Shown one piece after another: positions 41,978 through 51,275 of a DNA stretch of 64,000 nt. Both the position numbers and the translations under genes were made by a program. Origin of the DNA: Myxococcales bacterium (GTDB lineage: Bacteria; Myxococcota_A; Polyangia; Haliangiales; Haliangiaceae); contig JADJUF010000001.1 of assembly GCA_016717005.1 (NCBI GenBank), forward strand, positions 1,240,001 through 1,304,000. The letters run 5' to 3'. The notes beneath the pieces are model-generated. The model had not been told where the DNA came from, did not search any database, and was given only the letters and a program-made list of their open reading frames with translations. Within the stretch, counting starts at the first letter, position 1, and each line of letters starts with the position of its first letter.

Positions 41978-43914
41978 CCGCGCGCGCCCGGCTCGCCGCG
42001 CGCGCGCTCCTGCTCGCCGCGCCGGTGACCGGGGCCGTGGTCGGCCTCGGCTGCCCCGACGATCGGCTGCTCGGCGGGGCCGCGTGGCTGCTGGTGCTGG
42101 CGACCAGCTTCGCCGGCTGGGGTCGGTGGGTCGCGCGCGCCGCGCGGCTCGACGTCGATCTCGGCCTCCGCCTGGCGTGGGGCTGCGCAGCGTACCTCGC
42201 CGTCGCCGGCTGGCTGATGATGCTCGGTGTGCTCACCGCGCCGGCGCAGCTCGCGCTGCTCGGCGTCGGCGCGGTCGGCTACGGCTGGCACGTCGTCACC
42301 GCCGCGCCGCCGGATCTCGCGGCCACCTGGCGCGCGCTGCGCGATCGTCCGGCGCTGGCGCTCTACGGCCTGATCGCGCTCGCGGTCGCGATCGACGTGC
42401 TGCACGGCATCGCCAACCGCCAGGTCAACGTCAACGACGACGACCTCGCCTACACCGCGCTGGTGCGCCGCCTCTTGCAGATCGGCGACCTCGACGAGCG
42501 GTTCAGCTTCCGGCGCATCTCGGCGTACGGCGGTCAGACGATCCTGTCGTCGCTCGGCGCGGTGCGCGGTACGTTCGCCAACCCGTACCTCGTCGACCAT
42601 GGCCTGTTCCGCCTCATCACCTTCGCGCTGGTGATCGGCCTGGCCCGCGGCCGCGCCGCGATCGATCACGCGCTGGTCGCCGCGCTCTTGCTCGTGCTCG
42701 CGGTCCTGCCCGACACCTCGATCAACACCGGCAGCCACTGGTCCGGGCTCGCGCTGTGTCTGGCGCTATACCGCACCGCCACGCTCGACGACACCGCGCG
42801 CCGGTGGGCGCTGGTGGCGCTGGTCGCCGCTGCGGCGTCGTCGCTGCGCCAGACCAACCTGTTCATCGCCGGCGTGTTCGTGCTCGCCACCCTGGCGTGG
42901 TCGCCGCGGCCGTTCGCCCGCCGCGATCGCTGGGCCGCCCTGGCGCTCGGCTTCGCCGTCGGGCTCCTGCCCTACGCGATCGCCGCGTGGCGCACCTGCG
43001 GCACGCCGCTGTATCCGCTGTGGCCCGGCAACTTCAGCCCCGACATCCAGCTCGGCGCGACTGGGTCGCTGTGGCGCGAACTGCAGTTCTTCGGCAAGGT
43101 CGCCGTCGAGCCCACGCCGATCCGCGTGATGTTGCCGCTAGCGCTGGTGCTGTTCTCGATCCGAGATCGCCGCCCCGGCGCGCCGCTCACGGCGCTCGCG
43201 GTCGCGTGCGCGCTCGGCTTCGTCGAGCTGGTCCACGCCTTCTCGCTGTCAGATCCGCCCAACCTGTGGCGCTACGCGTTCGGCTTCATGACCGCGTGGA
43301 CCGTGGTCGCCATCGTCGAGCCCAGCCACCAGCCCGATGCGCCGGTGACCACCCCGGCGCTGGCGCGCCTGATCGCGCTCGCTGCGCTCCTGACCCAGCT
43401 CGCGATCGCCGCGCCCAGCATGATCAGCAGCTACGCCAATCTCGCGCGCGATCTCGACGGCGCCCACCGCGGCGCCGCCGCCGAGGAGCTCACCGCGCCA
43501 CGCGCGCTCTACGCCGAACTCCAGGCCGCGACCCCACCTGGCGCGACGCTCGCCGTGCTGCTCGATCAGCCGTTCCTGCTAGACTACGATCGCAACGACA
43601 TCATCAACGTCGACACCCCCGGCTACGTGAGTCCGGCGCCGGGCTGGCCCGCGTTCGCCGGCCCCGAGGCGTTGGCGACCTACCTGCGCGGCCAGGGCAT
43701 CCGCTACTACGCGTTCGTCCGCGGCGATCGCTCGCGCTACTTCTACCGCCGCGACTACTGGGTGCTGCGCACGCTGTTCGACAGCGAGCTGTGGCAGGTG
43801 ATCGGCGCGCACACCGTCGACGCGGTCGAGACATCGGCGGCGCTGGCCACCACCCGCGCGATCCTCTTCGAACGCGACGGCATGGTGCTGCTCGATCTGG
43901 AGAGCCGGCGATGA
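41974..43914 (+). CDS. GT-C type membrane glycosyltransferase
   Basis: 646 residues: an N-terminal block of membrane helices, then a large loop with VNVNDDDLAYTALVRRLLQIGDL (an acidic pair after the first helices, as in GT-C catalytic loops). About eight more helices follow, then a soluble C-terminal region (about 500-646) with PFLLDYDRNDIINVDTPGYV. Probably transfers a lipid-linked sugar on the periplasmic face. Start GTG 41974 overlaps the hldA pseudogene stop. The next gene starts in its stop (ATGA), so 41974-45497 reads as one operon. The remnant at 36778 appears to be its counterpart in the other copy. Confidence 0.82.
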   Translation: MTARARLAARALLLAAPVTGAVVGLGCPDDRLLGGAAWLLVLATSFAGWGRWVARAARLDVDLGLRLAWGCAAYLAVAGWLMMLGVLTAPAQLALLGVGAVGYGWHVVTAAPPDLAATWRALRDRPALALYGLIALAVAIDVLHGIANRQVNVNDDDLAYTALVRRLLQIGDLDERFSFRRISAYGGQTILSSLGAVRGTFANPYLVDHGLFRLITFALVIGLARGRAAIDHALVAALLLVLAVLPDTSINTGSHWSGLALCLALYRTATLDDTARRWALVALVAAAASSLRQTNLFIAGVFVLATLAWSPRPFARRDRWAALALGFAVGLLPYAIAAWRTCGTPLYPLWPGNFSPDIQLGATGSLWRELQFFGKVAVEPTPIRVMLPLALVLFSIRDRRPGAPLTALAVACALGFVELVHAFSLSDPPNLWRYAFGFMTAWTVVAIVEPSHQPDAPVTTPALARLIALAALLTQLAIAAPSMISSYANLARDLDGAHRGAAAEELTAPRALYAELQAATPPGATLAVLLDQPFLLDYDRNDIINVDTPGYVSPAPGWPAFAGPEALATYLRGQGIRYYAFVRGDRSRYFYRRDYWVLRTLFDSELWQVIGAHTVDAVETSAALATTRAILFERDGMVLLDLESRR

Positions 43915-44474
43915 AGCGCCTCGCGCTGACGATCGCCCTCGCCGCGTGCCGCGAGCCGGCGCCGTCGGCCGGCGTCCGGGCCCGCGAGGCCTTCGTGCGC
44001 GACCTCGCGGTGCGCGAGGGCCTGGTGGCGGCATGGCAGCTCGGCAACCGCAGCGACCTCCGTTTCGAAGACGACCTGTCGGCGATCCAATGCGTGGCGC
44101 CCGACGGCTCCGTGGTCGATCGCGATCGCGGCCAGCGCTGCAAGAGCGGCGAGGCCGCGCCGGCGCGGTGGATGGGCGCGACCGCGCGGCTGCGGGTGCG
44201 CGGCACCGGCGCCATGCGGCTGTGGCTCCACGGCCACGTCGATCGCACACGGGTGCTGACCGAGCCTGACCTCACCGTCACCTTCGCCGGCGCGGTCGTC
44301 TACACCGGCGCGCTCGCCACCGACGGCAGCTTCGAGGTGACGGTCGACCTCCACCCGAGCGGGGCGTGGCAAGACGTGTACGTGATCCTGTCGTCGGTCG
44401 GCGAGCCGATGCGCGAGCCGTCCCGCATGGCCGCGGCGCGGCTTGACGGCGTGCGCTGGGAGCCGGTGCGGTGA
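43911..44474 (+). CDS. lipoprotein of the glycosylation operon
   Basis: 187 residues. A short lipoprotein signal (LTIALAAC, Cys13) is followed by a beta-rich domain with a Cys pair (IQCVAPDG, QRCKSGE) and the strand series ATARLRVRGTGAMRLWLHG. The pattern resembles a jelly-roll or carbohydrate-binding module, which is inference. ATGA overlap with the upstream glycosyltransferase and GTGA overlap with the downstream membrane gene show translational coupling. Confidence 0.75.
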   Translation: MKRLALTIALAACREPAPSAGVRAREAFVRDLAVREGLVAAWQLGNRSDLRFEDDLSAIQCVAPDGSVVDRDRGQRCKSGEAAPARWMGATARLRVRGTGAMRLWLHGHVDRTRVLTEPDLTVTFAGAVVYTGALATDGSFEVTVDLHPSGAWQDVYVILSSVGEPMREPSRMAAARLDGVRWEPVR

Positions 44475-45497
44475 CGCCGCGCGCGCGCGCCGTCGCGGTC
44501 GCCGCGCTGCCCGTCGTCGCTCAAGCGCTCGCGCTCGTGCCCGGGCTCGACGTACGGATAGCGCTCGTCGCAGGCACAGTCGGCGTCGCCGGCGGGCTGC
44601 ACGGTCTCGGCCGCGTCGTCGGGCGCGCGCTCGATCGCGATGACGCGCCGGTCGCGCTGGCGATCGCCTGGGGCCTCGCGCTCATCGCACCGCTAGGCGC
44701 GATCGTGCAGCTCGGTGCGTCGATCGTGCTCGTCGACCTCGCGCTGGCGCTCGGCGCCGCTATCGGCGGGGCCCGGGCCGCGACCCGGGCGCCGCTCGGC
44801 GCGCGGGTGGCCCCGGGTGCCGGTCGCCATCGCCTGCGCCTTCGCCGGCCTGGCCATCGTCGCGGGCGCCGGCGATCACCACGGCCTCGGCAGCGCCGCC
44901 CATCACCCGCGCGGGCTCCAGGCCGGGCTCGATCTGCTCACGCATCGGGTCGCCGCGAGCGCGCATCTCCTCGACGACGGCTGGGCCTTCGCGCTGGTGC
45001 TCGGCCTGGTCTTCACGCGCCTCGACGCCGGGCACGCCATCGGCCGCGTCGCGCTGGTGCTCCTGCTCGCATCGCTGCCCTTCGACGGCCACGATCTCGC
45101 GCCGCGCTGGACGCTCATCGCGGTCGTCCTCGCCGCGTACATGACCGCGCGCACGATCCCCGGGCGACGCGCGCAGTTCGTCGCCCTCGGGCTCACCGCG
45201 GTCGCGATCGCGCTGGCCGTGCCACCGACCCGTCCGGCCCACGCCGGCATCGCGCTGGCCATCGCAGCGGTCGTGATCGCGCTCACGGCGGTCCTCGCCG
45301 ACGATCGCGCCGACGCCGTCCTCGACACCGGCCGGGCCCGCGGCACCACCGCACTGATCGCGGTGTGCCTGATCATCATGCTGGTCCTCGTTGGTGTGCG
45401 CACGCGCCGCGGCGTGCCGGCGACCTCGTGGCAGGACCGGCTGCGCTACAGGATCGACGTCGCGGTCGCGCTGGGCGACCTGCCGCGGGCGCGATAG
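44471..45497 (+). pseudogene. membrane protein gene with one frameshift
   Basis: Starts at GTG 44471 inside the upstream stop. It encodes membrane helices (GLDVRIALVAGTVGVAGGLH, ALAIAWGLALIAPLGAIVQL) up to about 44810. There the frame is lost in a G/C-rich tract (GGCCCCGGGTGCC) and the coding-like sequence continues in another frame (PVAIACAFAGLAIVAGAGDH, WAFALVLGLVFTRLDAGHAI, LIAVCLIIMLVLVG) to TAG 45497. Joined, it would be about 341 residues with eight to nine helices. Only one lesion is visible, so either recent decay or a sequencing indel. The neighbouring decayed genes favour decay. Confidence 0.65.
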
Positions 45498-45506
45498 GCT
45501 CACCCC

Positions 45507-46190
45507 ATGCGTACGCGCGTCGCCGTCCGCCCGACACCCGGCTCGTGCAGCGCGACCACGGTCACCCGGTTCCGCAACGACGGCGCGCCCGGCCCGACCT
45601 CGCCGACGCCGCCGAGTTCACCGTCGCTCCGATCACCGACTGCGACGAGGGCCGCCGCCTCGGCGCTGGCGACCGGTGCTTCGTACAGGTCGACGTCGCG
45701 CCGCAGTCCCTCGGCGCCAACCAAGCGTCGCTGCGCGTCGGAGGCACCCGCATCGCGCTCACCGGCACCGCGCTCGCCACCACCACCGAGCTGTTCGTCG
45801 GCGCCGCCAGCCTGTCGTTCAGCCGCGGCGCGGTCGCTCGTGCTCGGCGCGCCCGCCTTCAGCGGCGCCGGCTTCATCGGCAACACCGCCTCGGGCTGCG
45901 GTCTCATGCTTACCGCTGGCGGGGCGTGTCGGATGCAGGTCGTATACTCGCTGACGATCCGCGGGTGCGCCGCGGGCGCGATGCGCCTGGGCGGCGTGGG
46001 CATCCCCATCGACGGTCGCTTCGTCGGCGGCACCGAGGTCTACGTCCGCGGTGGCGGCCCACTCCCCAGCAGCCGCCGGATCGTGAGCGACGTCATCCCG
46101 TTGGTTCGGCGCCTTCGACGCGCAATGATCGGCACGCTGGCCGGCGCCGCGCCGATCGACCTGCGCGGTCCGCTGCCCGGCCTGGTGTGA
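45507..46190 (+). pseudogene. broken 3'-truncated copy of the large lipoprotein gene
   Basis: Begins MRTRVAV with a TAGGCT -10 box 6 nt upstream. It changes frame to AEFTVAPITDCDEGRRLGAG and DRCFVQVDVAPQSLGANQAS, then shifts back to LVLGAPAFSGAGFIGNTASG, CGLMLTAGGACRMQVVYS and GGVGIPIDGRFVGGTEVYV. Each piece aligns in order with the first third of the intact lipoprotein at 37135 (FTIDPISTCDG, DRCLVRISHT, SPIFAGDGFLGSTAGACGPT). The propeller part is absent. At least two frameshifts and a truncation; not functional. Confidence 0.85.
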
Positions 46191-46203
46191 CCAGCCCCGC
46201 CGG

Positions 46204-46686
46204 CTACGACGGCGGCGTCGGGCCCGGCGCGGTGGCGACCGTCGCCGGCCACGGGCAGACGTTGGCGATGCGGAGCCCCAGCTTGTGGAACGTCGCCTGG
46301 AGGATGTCGCCGTCGAAGATCTGGATGCTGTCGCCGTCGGCGGCGAACCACGGTCGGTGCTCGACCATGCAGTCGGCGGTGCAGTAGCCCGCGCGGTTGC
46401 CGAAGTAGTCGGCCTCGGCCAGGTCGCAGCAGCCGTCGCCGCACTCGTTGAGGTGACGCAGGGGATCGTCGCAGGTCGAGGGCGCGTCGACGACCTGCAA
46501 GCCGGGCTCGTCGATCGACAGCCGGCAGAGGGTCTTGCACGGCCGATCGGGCAGGCAGGCGTCGACGCACAGCCAGTCGCGCGCGGCCGCGGCGGTGGCG
46601 GGCTCGTCGGCGCTGGTGCACGCGCCCAGCGCGGCCGCGAGCAGGATGGAGGACAGCGGGAGACGGCGGTTGATCAAGATCGGCAT
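46204..46686 (-). CDS. cysteine-rich lipoprotein
   Basis: 160 residues. A lipobox (AALGAC, Cys23) is followed by many spaced cysteines (WLCVDACLPDRPCKTLC, STCDDPLRHLNECGDGCC, YCTADC). They are likely disulfide-bonded in small knottin-like modules seen in myxobacterial surface lipoproteins. The C-terminal FDGDILQATFHKLG and a Pro/Thr tail follow. No family named. The start at ATG 46686 has CTGGGAGC just upstream. Confidence 0.78.
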   Translation of the reverse strand: MPILINRRLPLSSILLAAALGACTSADEPATAAAARDWLCVDACLPDRPCKTLCRLSIDEPGLQVVDAPSTCDDPLRHLNECGDGCCDLAEADYFGNRAGYCTADCMVEHRPWFAADGDSIQIFDGDILQATFHKLGLRIANVCPWPATVATAPGPTPPS

Positions 46687-46833
46687 GCTCCCAGGGGACC
46701 GCTGCGGCGCCCGGTCGCGCGGGATTCGTCGTTGGCCCCGCGGTCGGTATCGGCGATCACAACCCGCGACCGAGCGATCGCGCGCGCTCGGTCGCCGTCC
46801 TCGGGGTCGGTCGGCCGCGCGCGCCGGCAGCGC

Positions 46834-48358
46834 CTACCCGCGCAGGCCGAAGAAGTCGCGGATGCGATCGGCCAGGTCGGCCTTGACGTCGGCCCGGCTG
46901 GTGGCGGCGCGGGCGCCGCGGGCGCTCTCGAGCGCCTCGCGCCGGGCGGTCAGGACCTCGGCGATCTGCTCGGCGATCTCGGGCCGGGCGGTGACCAGCG
47001 CCTGGAACACCGCCTTGTCGATGCGGTAGCAGTCGAGGTCGGTGGCGGCGACCACGGTGGCCGAGCGCGCCTCGCCGGTCATGAGCGACATCTCGCCGAA
47101 GAACTGGCCGGGGCCGAGGCGCGCGACCTCGCGGGCCTTGGCGCCGCGGCCGAGCTGGACCACGGCCGCGCCGGTGGTGATGAGGTACAGGCCCTCGCCG
47201 GCCTCGCCCTCGTGGGTCACGGTCTCGCCGGCGGCGAACGGCTCGGGCTTGAGCGCGGCCGCGAGCGTGGCCCGCTCGGCGGCGCCCAGCGGCGCGAACA
47301 GATCGACCTGGTCGAGCGCGGCCAGGCGCCGGGCCTGCTCGTCGTCGAGCTTGCGGGCCCGGCGCTCCTCGGTCTCGGCGGTGACGAACAGCGCCTGGGC
47401 CGGGATCGACCGACATCGGGATGCCGGCCCGGCGCAGCGCGAAGTACGCGCGGATGCGGACCGCGCTGTCGGTGACCTCGTCGATCGACAGATCGGTCAG
47501 CCAGTAGCGCACGGTGTAGACCGCGTAGCTGTCGCGGATGCCGGTGAACAGCACCTGCGGCGGCGGCTCGGTCGCCATGTTGGCCACCGGATCGCTGGTC
47601 AGCTCGCGCAGGACCGCGGCGATGACCTCGGTCGGCGCGGTCCGGAAGTCGACGTACAGCTCGAACGCGCGCCGCAGCTGCAACGGCTCGCCCTGGCGTC
47701 GCCCCTGGACCGTGACCTGGCTCTTCATCAGGACCGAGTTGGGGATGACCACGGTCTCCCAGGCCCGGGTCTCGATCGCGGTGTAGCGCCAGCGGATCTC
47801 GCTGACCCGGCCGGCCGGGCCGCCGGGCCCGAGCGTGATCCAGTCGCCGACCTTGATCGAGCTGTCGGCCTGCAGCGCCAGGCCGCCCATCAGGTTGCCG
47901 AGCGTGTCCTGCAGCGAGAAGCCGATCACCGCGGTCAGCACCGCCGAGGTGGTGATGAGCCCGGCCACCGACCAGCCGGCGCGCTTGCCGACCGCGATCA
48001 GCACGATCACCGACGCCACGCCGGTGGCGATGTCGACCAGGATCCGCGGCACCACCACCCCGACCCGCGGCAGCGCCACCGCGAACAGCCCGACCTGGGC
48101 CAGGCCGACCGCGGCCAGGAGCTCGCACCCCAAGGCCGCCACCGCGATCGGCCGATCGTCGTAGCCGGTCGCGGCCGCGGCCGCGCCCCACACCAGGAGC
48201 GCCGCCGCCAGCGCCAGCAGCACGATCGACGGCTGGACCCGGCGTCGGGCCGCGGGCGCCCAGCGCCGGACCGCGTTCGTGACCACCAGGGCCGCCAGCG
48301 CCATCCACACCACGTGGCCGGCGCGCGCGTACGCGACCAGCGTGTCGACGAAGATCAC
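46834..48358 (-). pseudogene. mechanosensitive channel (MscS) with C-terminal cyclic-nucleotide domain, frameshifted
   Basis: From GTG 48358 (GTGA overlap with the upstream gene) the frame encodes membrane helices and the MscS pore/beta domain (GFSLQDTLGNLMGGLALQAD, VGDWITLGPGGPAGRVSEI, WETVVIPNSVLMKSQV) up to RRAGIPMSV near 47410. The expected continuation PAQALFVTAETEERRARKLD lies in another frame. It leads into a cNMP-binding domain (EGLYLITTGAAVVQLGRG, FFGEMSLMTGEARSATVVA) ending at 46834. Removing one GATC at 47404-47407 restores a 506-residue protein. Recent 4-bp insertion, assembly error, or genuine inactivation. As a channel it would release solutes on membrane tension under cAMP or cGMP control. 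Confidence 0.82.
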
Positions 48359-49305
48359 GACGGCGCGCTCCCGATGACCTGGCCCAGCCCGAGCGTGCGC
48401 ACGGTGAAGTCGCGCGACACTGCGCCGACCTCGTCGACGAACCCGGCCAGGTTGACGTTGAGGCTCATCGCCAGCGGCGCGTCGAGGGGCCGGAAGAAGT
48501 CGTCGAAGTGGTGGGGGACGATCAGCCGGGGCTCGAGCCCGCGCAGCAGGCGCGCGACGTAGCGGCGCGTGAAGCGCCGGCCGGCGATGCCGCACAGGAG
48601 CACGTCGACGCCCTTGTGGCGCAGCTCGCCGTCGAGCAGATCGCACGAGCCCTGGTGGTAGAGGGTGCAGCCGGCGACGTCGACGTGGATGCCCCAGACC
48701 TGGCCGCACCGGTAGGCCTGCGGGGTCAGCTGGTCGACGTGCTCGCACGTGAGCTCGCCGCTCGACGGGGTCCACAGCCCGCCGGCCAGCTTGGAGTGCA
48801 GGCTGGGCACGAACGTGACCGCGAACGGGCCGATCCGGTAGACCCGGTGCGGCTCGACGGTGACCGCGCGCTCGGGCTGGCCGTGCAGCGCCATCAACCG
48901 CGCCAGCGACGCCGAGCCGTAGACCGGGCAGCCGGCGCGCCGGGCCAGCGCCGGCACGTCGAGCGCGTGATCGAAGTGGGTGTGGCCCACCAGGATCGCC
49001 AGCGGATCGGGCACCGCCGCCAGGCGCGCGGGATCCGCGGGCACGACCCGGCGCCGCACCACGTCGCCGAGCGACAGCCGGGTGAGGTACGGATCGATCA
49101 GCAGGTGCTGGCCCTGGTAGCTCAGCCGGAACCCGGCGGTGCCGAGCCAGGCCAGCTCGAGGCCCGGGGGCAGCCCCGGGGACGCCGCGCGATCCCAGGC
49201 GAGCTCGCGGTGCGCGTCGAGATCGTGGGCGACCTGGGCACCGCGCCGCACGCCGTAGGCCGCCAGCGCCGCGAGGTGGCCGATCGGTCCGAGCATCGCG
49301 CCCAT
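48355..49305 (-). CDS. metallo-beta-lactamase-fold hydrolase (UlaG-like)
   Basis: 316 residues. The metal-binding HTHFDHALD motif (HxHxDH) is at about 117-125, preceded by LAWLGTAGFRLSYQGQHLLI and DPYLTRL. Later come SLHSKLAGGLWTP, YHQGSCDLL and the C-terminal HHFDDFFRPL with additional metal ligands. The family contains L-ascorbate-6-phosphate lactonase and phosphodiesterases. The substrate here is unknown. It is upstream of the MscS gene and coupled to it by a GTGA overlap. ATG 49296 is an alternative start. Confidence 0.85.
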   Translation of the reverse strand: MGAMLGPIGHLAALAAYGVRRGAQVAHDLDAHRELAWDRAASPGLPPGLELAWLGTAGFRLSYQGQHLLIDPYLTRLSLGDVVRRRVVPADPARLAAVPDPLAILVGHTHFDHALDVPALARRAGCPVYGSASLARLMALHGQPERAVTVEPHRVYRIGPFAVTFVPSLHSKLAGGLWTPSSGELTCEHVDQLTPQAYRCGQVWGIHVDVAGCTLYHQGSCDLLDGELRHKGVDVLLCGIAGRRFTRRYVARLLRGLEPRLIVPHHFDDFFRPLDAPLAMSLNVNLAGFVDEVGAVSRDFTVRTLGLGQVIGSAPS

Positions 49306-49345
49306 GGTAGCCCCGCGCCGCCCGCGCCGGGACCGCTGGCCGGCC

Positions 49346-49361
49346 TGCCAATCTATTGGCA
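49346..49361. promoter_or_regulatory. palindromic operator candidate between the hydrolase gene and sodB
   Basis: TGCCAAT-CT-ATTGGCA: perfect 7-bp arms with a 2-bp centre, in the 174-bp divergent region. The right arm contains TTGGCA, a possible -35 in the sodB direction. No regulator is assigned. Confidence 0.5.
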
Positions 49362-49423
49362 ACAGTTCCATCCCTTGGCCATGCATTGACCCGCCCGAGA
49401 CCGGCGCGCCGGGCCAGGCCTGG

Positions 49424-49429
49424 TACGGT
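49424..49429 (+). promoter_or_regulatory. -10 box TACGGT of sodB
   Basis: TACGGT lies 50 nt before ATG 49480. Transcription from about 49436 would give a leader of roughly 44 nt that includes the GAGGAG ribosome-binding site. This contrasts with the leaderless genes around it. Confidence 0.4.
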
Positions 49430-49479
49430 GCCCGCCAGCAACCACCCGCCGGCTCCGGCCGGCCACCGAGGAGAACGTC

Positions 49480-50073
49480 ATGGCTTTCACCCTGCCCCCG
49501 CTGCCCTACGGCAAGGACGCGCTCGCGCCCACCATCTCGGCCGAGACCATCGAGTACCACTACGGCAAGCACCACCAGAGCTACGTCACCAACCTGAACA
49601 ACCTCGCGCCCGGCACCAAGTACGAGGCGATGTCGCTCGAGGAGGTCATCGAGGCCTCGGTCGGCCAGGCCTCGGAGAAGGCGTTCTTCAACAACGCCGC
49701 GCAGGTCTGGAACCACACCTTCTACTGGAACTCGCTGGCGCCCAAGGCCGGCGGCGCGCCGACCGGCGCCATCGCCGCGGCGATCGACGCGAGCTTCGGC
49801 AGCTTCGCTGACTTCAAGGACAAGTTCAGCAAGGCCGCCGCGACCCAGTTCGGCTCGGGCTGGGCCTGGCTGGTCAAGAACGCCGACGGCACGCTGGCGA
49901 TCGAGCAGAGCGCCAACGCCGACACCCCGTTCGCGGTCGGCAAGTCGTGCATCCTGACGATCGACGTCTGGGAGCACGCCTACTACATCGACTACCGGAA
50001 CGCCCGGCCCAAGTACATCGAGGAGTACTGGAAGCTGGTCAACTGGGACTTCGCGAACGCCAACCTGCGCTGA
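49480..50073 (+). CDS. sodB: superoxide dismutase, iron type
   Basis: 197 residues. Metal ligands are all present: His27 (IEYHYGKHHQSY), His79 (AAQVWNHTFYW), Asp162 and His166 (DVWEHAYYIDY). The Gln in AAQVWNH and the GSGWAWLV segment indicate the Fe rather than Mn form. It dismutates superoxide in the cytosol. It has one of the best ribosome-binding sites in the window (GAGGAG about 6 nt before ATG) and a leadered promoter, fitting strong expression. Monocistronic, divergent from the hydrolase/MscS operon with a palindrome between. Confidence 0.97.
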   Translation: MAFTLPPLPYGKDALAPTISAETIEYHYGKHHQSYVTNLNNLAPGTKYEAMSLEEVIEASVGQASEKAFFNNAAQVWNHTFYWNSLAPKAGGAPTGAIAAAIDASFGSFADFKDKFSKAAATQFGSGWAWLVKNADGTLAIEQSANADTPFAVGKSCILTIDVWEHAYYIDYRNARPKYIEEYWKLVNWDFANANLR

Positions 50074-50244
50074 GCGCGATCGGGTTCGTCGCCAGGCCCA
50101 GGGCCTCCGCCGCGCGGATTCGGTGCGCGACCGAGCGCGTTGCCAGCGCTCAGCGGTCGAGCGCACCTCGCGCCACGCGCCGCAGTGGCCGGCTTCGATC
50201 GCGTCCCTGCGGCCGAGCAGCCGCCGGATCGCGTCGCGCCGCGG

Positions 50245-50277
50245 CGCGACCTGGCCGGACGACCTCCGTCCGGATCC
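50245..50277 (+). promoter_or_regulatory. 33-bp motif shared by sigma-gene and lipoprotein upstream regions (copy 1)
   Basis: GCGCGACCTGGC..GACGACCTCCGT then a C/T-rich end is nearly repeated at 53018-53050 before the lipoprotein gene at 53064. About 29 of 33 positions agree. The remaining 299 bp between sodB and the sigma gene shows nothing else. Confidence 0.35.
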
Positions 50278-50359
50278 TCGTGAACGCGCTCGTCTGGACC
50301 CGGTCGGCGGTGCTGCCCCGCGCCGCGCTGCGGCGATGGGGTGGCTGGGGGCGCCGTGC

Positions 50360-50365
50360 TACCGT
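50360..50365 (+). promoter_or_regulatory. -10 box TACCGT of the sigma factor gene
   Basis: TACCGT ends 7 nt before ATG 50373 with no Shine-Dalgarno. Confidence 0.45.
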
Positions 50366-50372
50366 CGCGCCG

Positions 50373-51275
50373 ATGGCCGGCGACGAGCTGGTGGCCCGCT
50401 TCCGCGCGAGCGTCTCCGCCGCGCGCCTCGACGAGGTCGACGCCATCGCCGACCTCGGCGATCGGCTCGCCGCCCTGGTCGCGGCGGCGGCCATCGCCCA
50501 TCCCGCGCTGGCCGATGGCCCGACGCTGGCCGCGGCCATCGCGATCCGCCTGGGCGCCGGCGCCATCGCCGATCAGCTGGCGCGGGTCCACGCCGCCGAC
50601 CTCGCGCTGGCCGTGGCCGCCAGCGCGGGTGACCGCGTCGCCGTCGCCGCGTTCGAGCGCGCCCACGGTCCCGTGCTCGACGCCGTCGCGCGACGCTTCG
50701 CCGGCGGGGACCACTCGGTCGAGGACCTGCGCCAGATCGCGCTGGGCCACCTGCTGGTCGCGGCGCCCGGGCGCGGCCCGAAGCTGGCCGACTACGCCGG
50801 GCTGGGCTTCCTCGACAACTGGCTGCGGGTGACCGCGGTCCGGCTGTTCCTCGATCTGGGCCGCCGCAAGGACCGCGCCCGCGAGGCCCCGGTCGACGAC
50901 GACGTGGTGGCCGCGCTCGCCGCCCCGGGCGACCTCGCGCTCGATCACCTGAAGAGCGAGTACCGGGGCGTGGTCGCGGCCGCGCTGCAGCTCGCGGCCC
51001 GCGGGCTCGAGCCCGGCGATCGCCACCTGCTGCGGCAGCACCTGGCGCACGGCATGACGATCGATCACCTGGCCGCGGCGCTGGGCATCCACCGCGCGAC
51101 CGTGGCCCGCCGGATCACCCGCGCCCGCGAGCGCATGCTGGCGGCGGCCCGCGCCGAGCTGGCGGCGCGGCTGCGCTTGCCCGACGACGAGCTGGCCAGC
51201 GTGATCCGGCTCGCCGCCAGCGGCTTCGACGTCAGCGTCGCCCGGCTCCTCGCGAGCGCGCCGGAGCCGTCGTGA
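50373..51275 (+). CDS. Myxococcales-type sigma-70 family sigma factor
   Basis: 300 residues, longer than ordinary ECF factors. An N-terminal extension (about 1-85) precedes region 2-like FERAHGPVLDAVARRFAG, SVEDLRQIALGHLLVAAPG and LGFLDNWLRVTAVRLFLDL. Region 4 follows with HLLRQHLAHGMTIDHLAAAL and GIHRATVARRITRARERML, and then a C-terminal extension of ~45 residues. The layout matches the myxobacterial sigma family often found next to a zinc-finger-bearing kinase. The next gene starts in its stop (GTGA) and is such a kinase, so it is likely the regulator of this sigma factor. Confidence 0.8.
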   Translation: MAGDELVARFRASVSAARLDEVDAIADLGDRLAALVAAAAIAHPALADGPTLAAAIAIRLGAGAIADQLARVHAADLALAVAASAGDRVAVAAFERAHGPVLDAVARRFAGGDHSVEDLRQIALGHLLVAAPGRGPKLADYAGLGFLDNWLRVTAVRLFLDLGRRKDRAREAPVDDDVVAALAAPGDLALDHLKSEYRGVVAAALQLAARGLEPGDRHLLRQHLAHGMTIDHLAAALGIHRATVARRITRARERMLAAARAELAARLRLPDDELASVIRLAASGFDVSVARLLASAPEPS

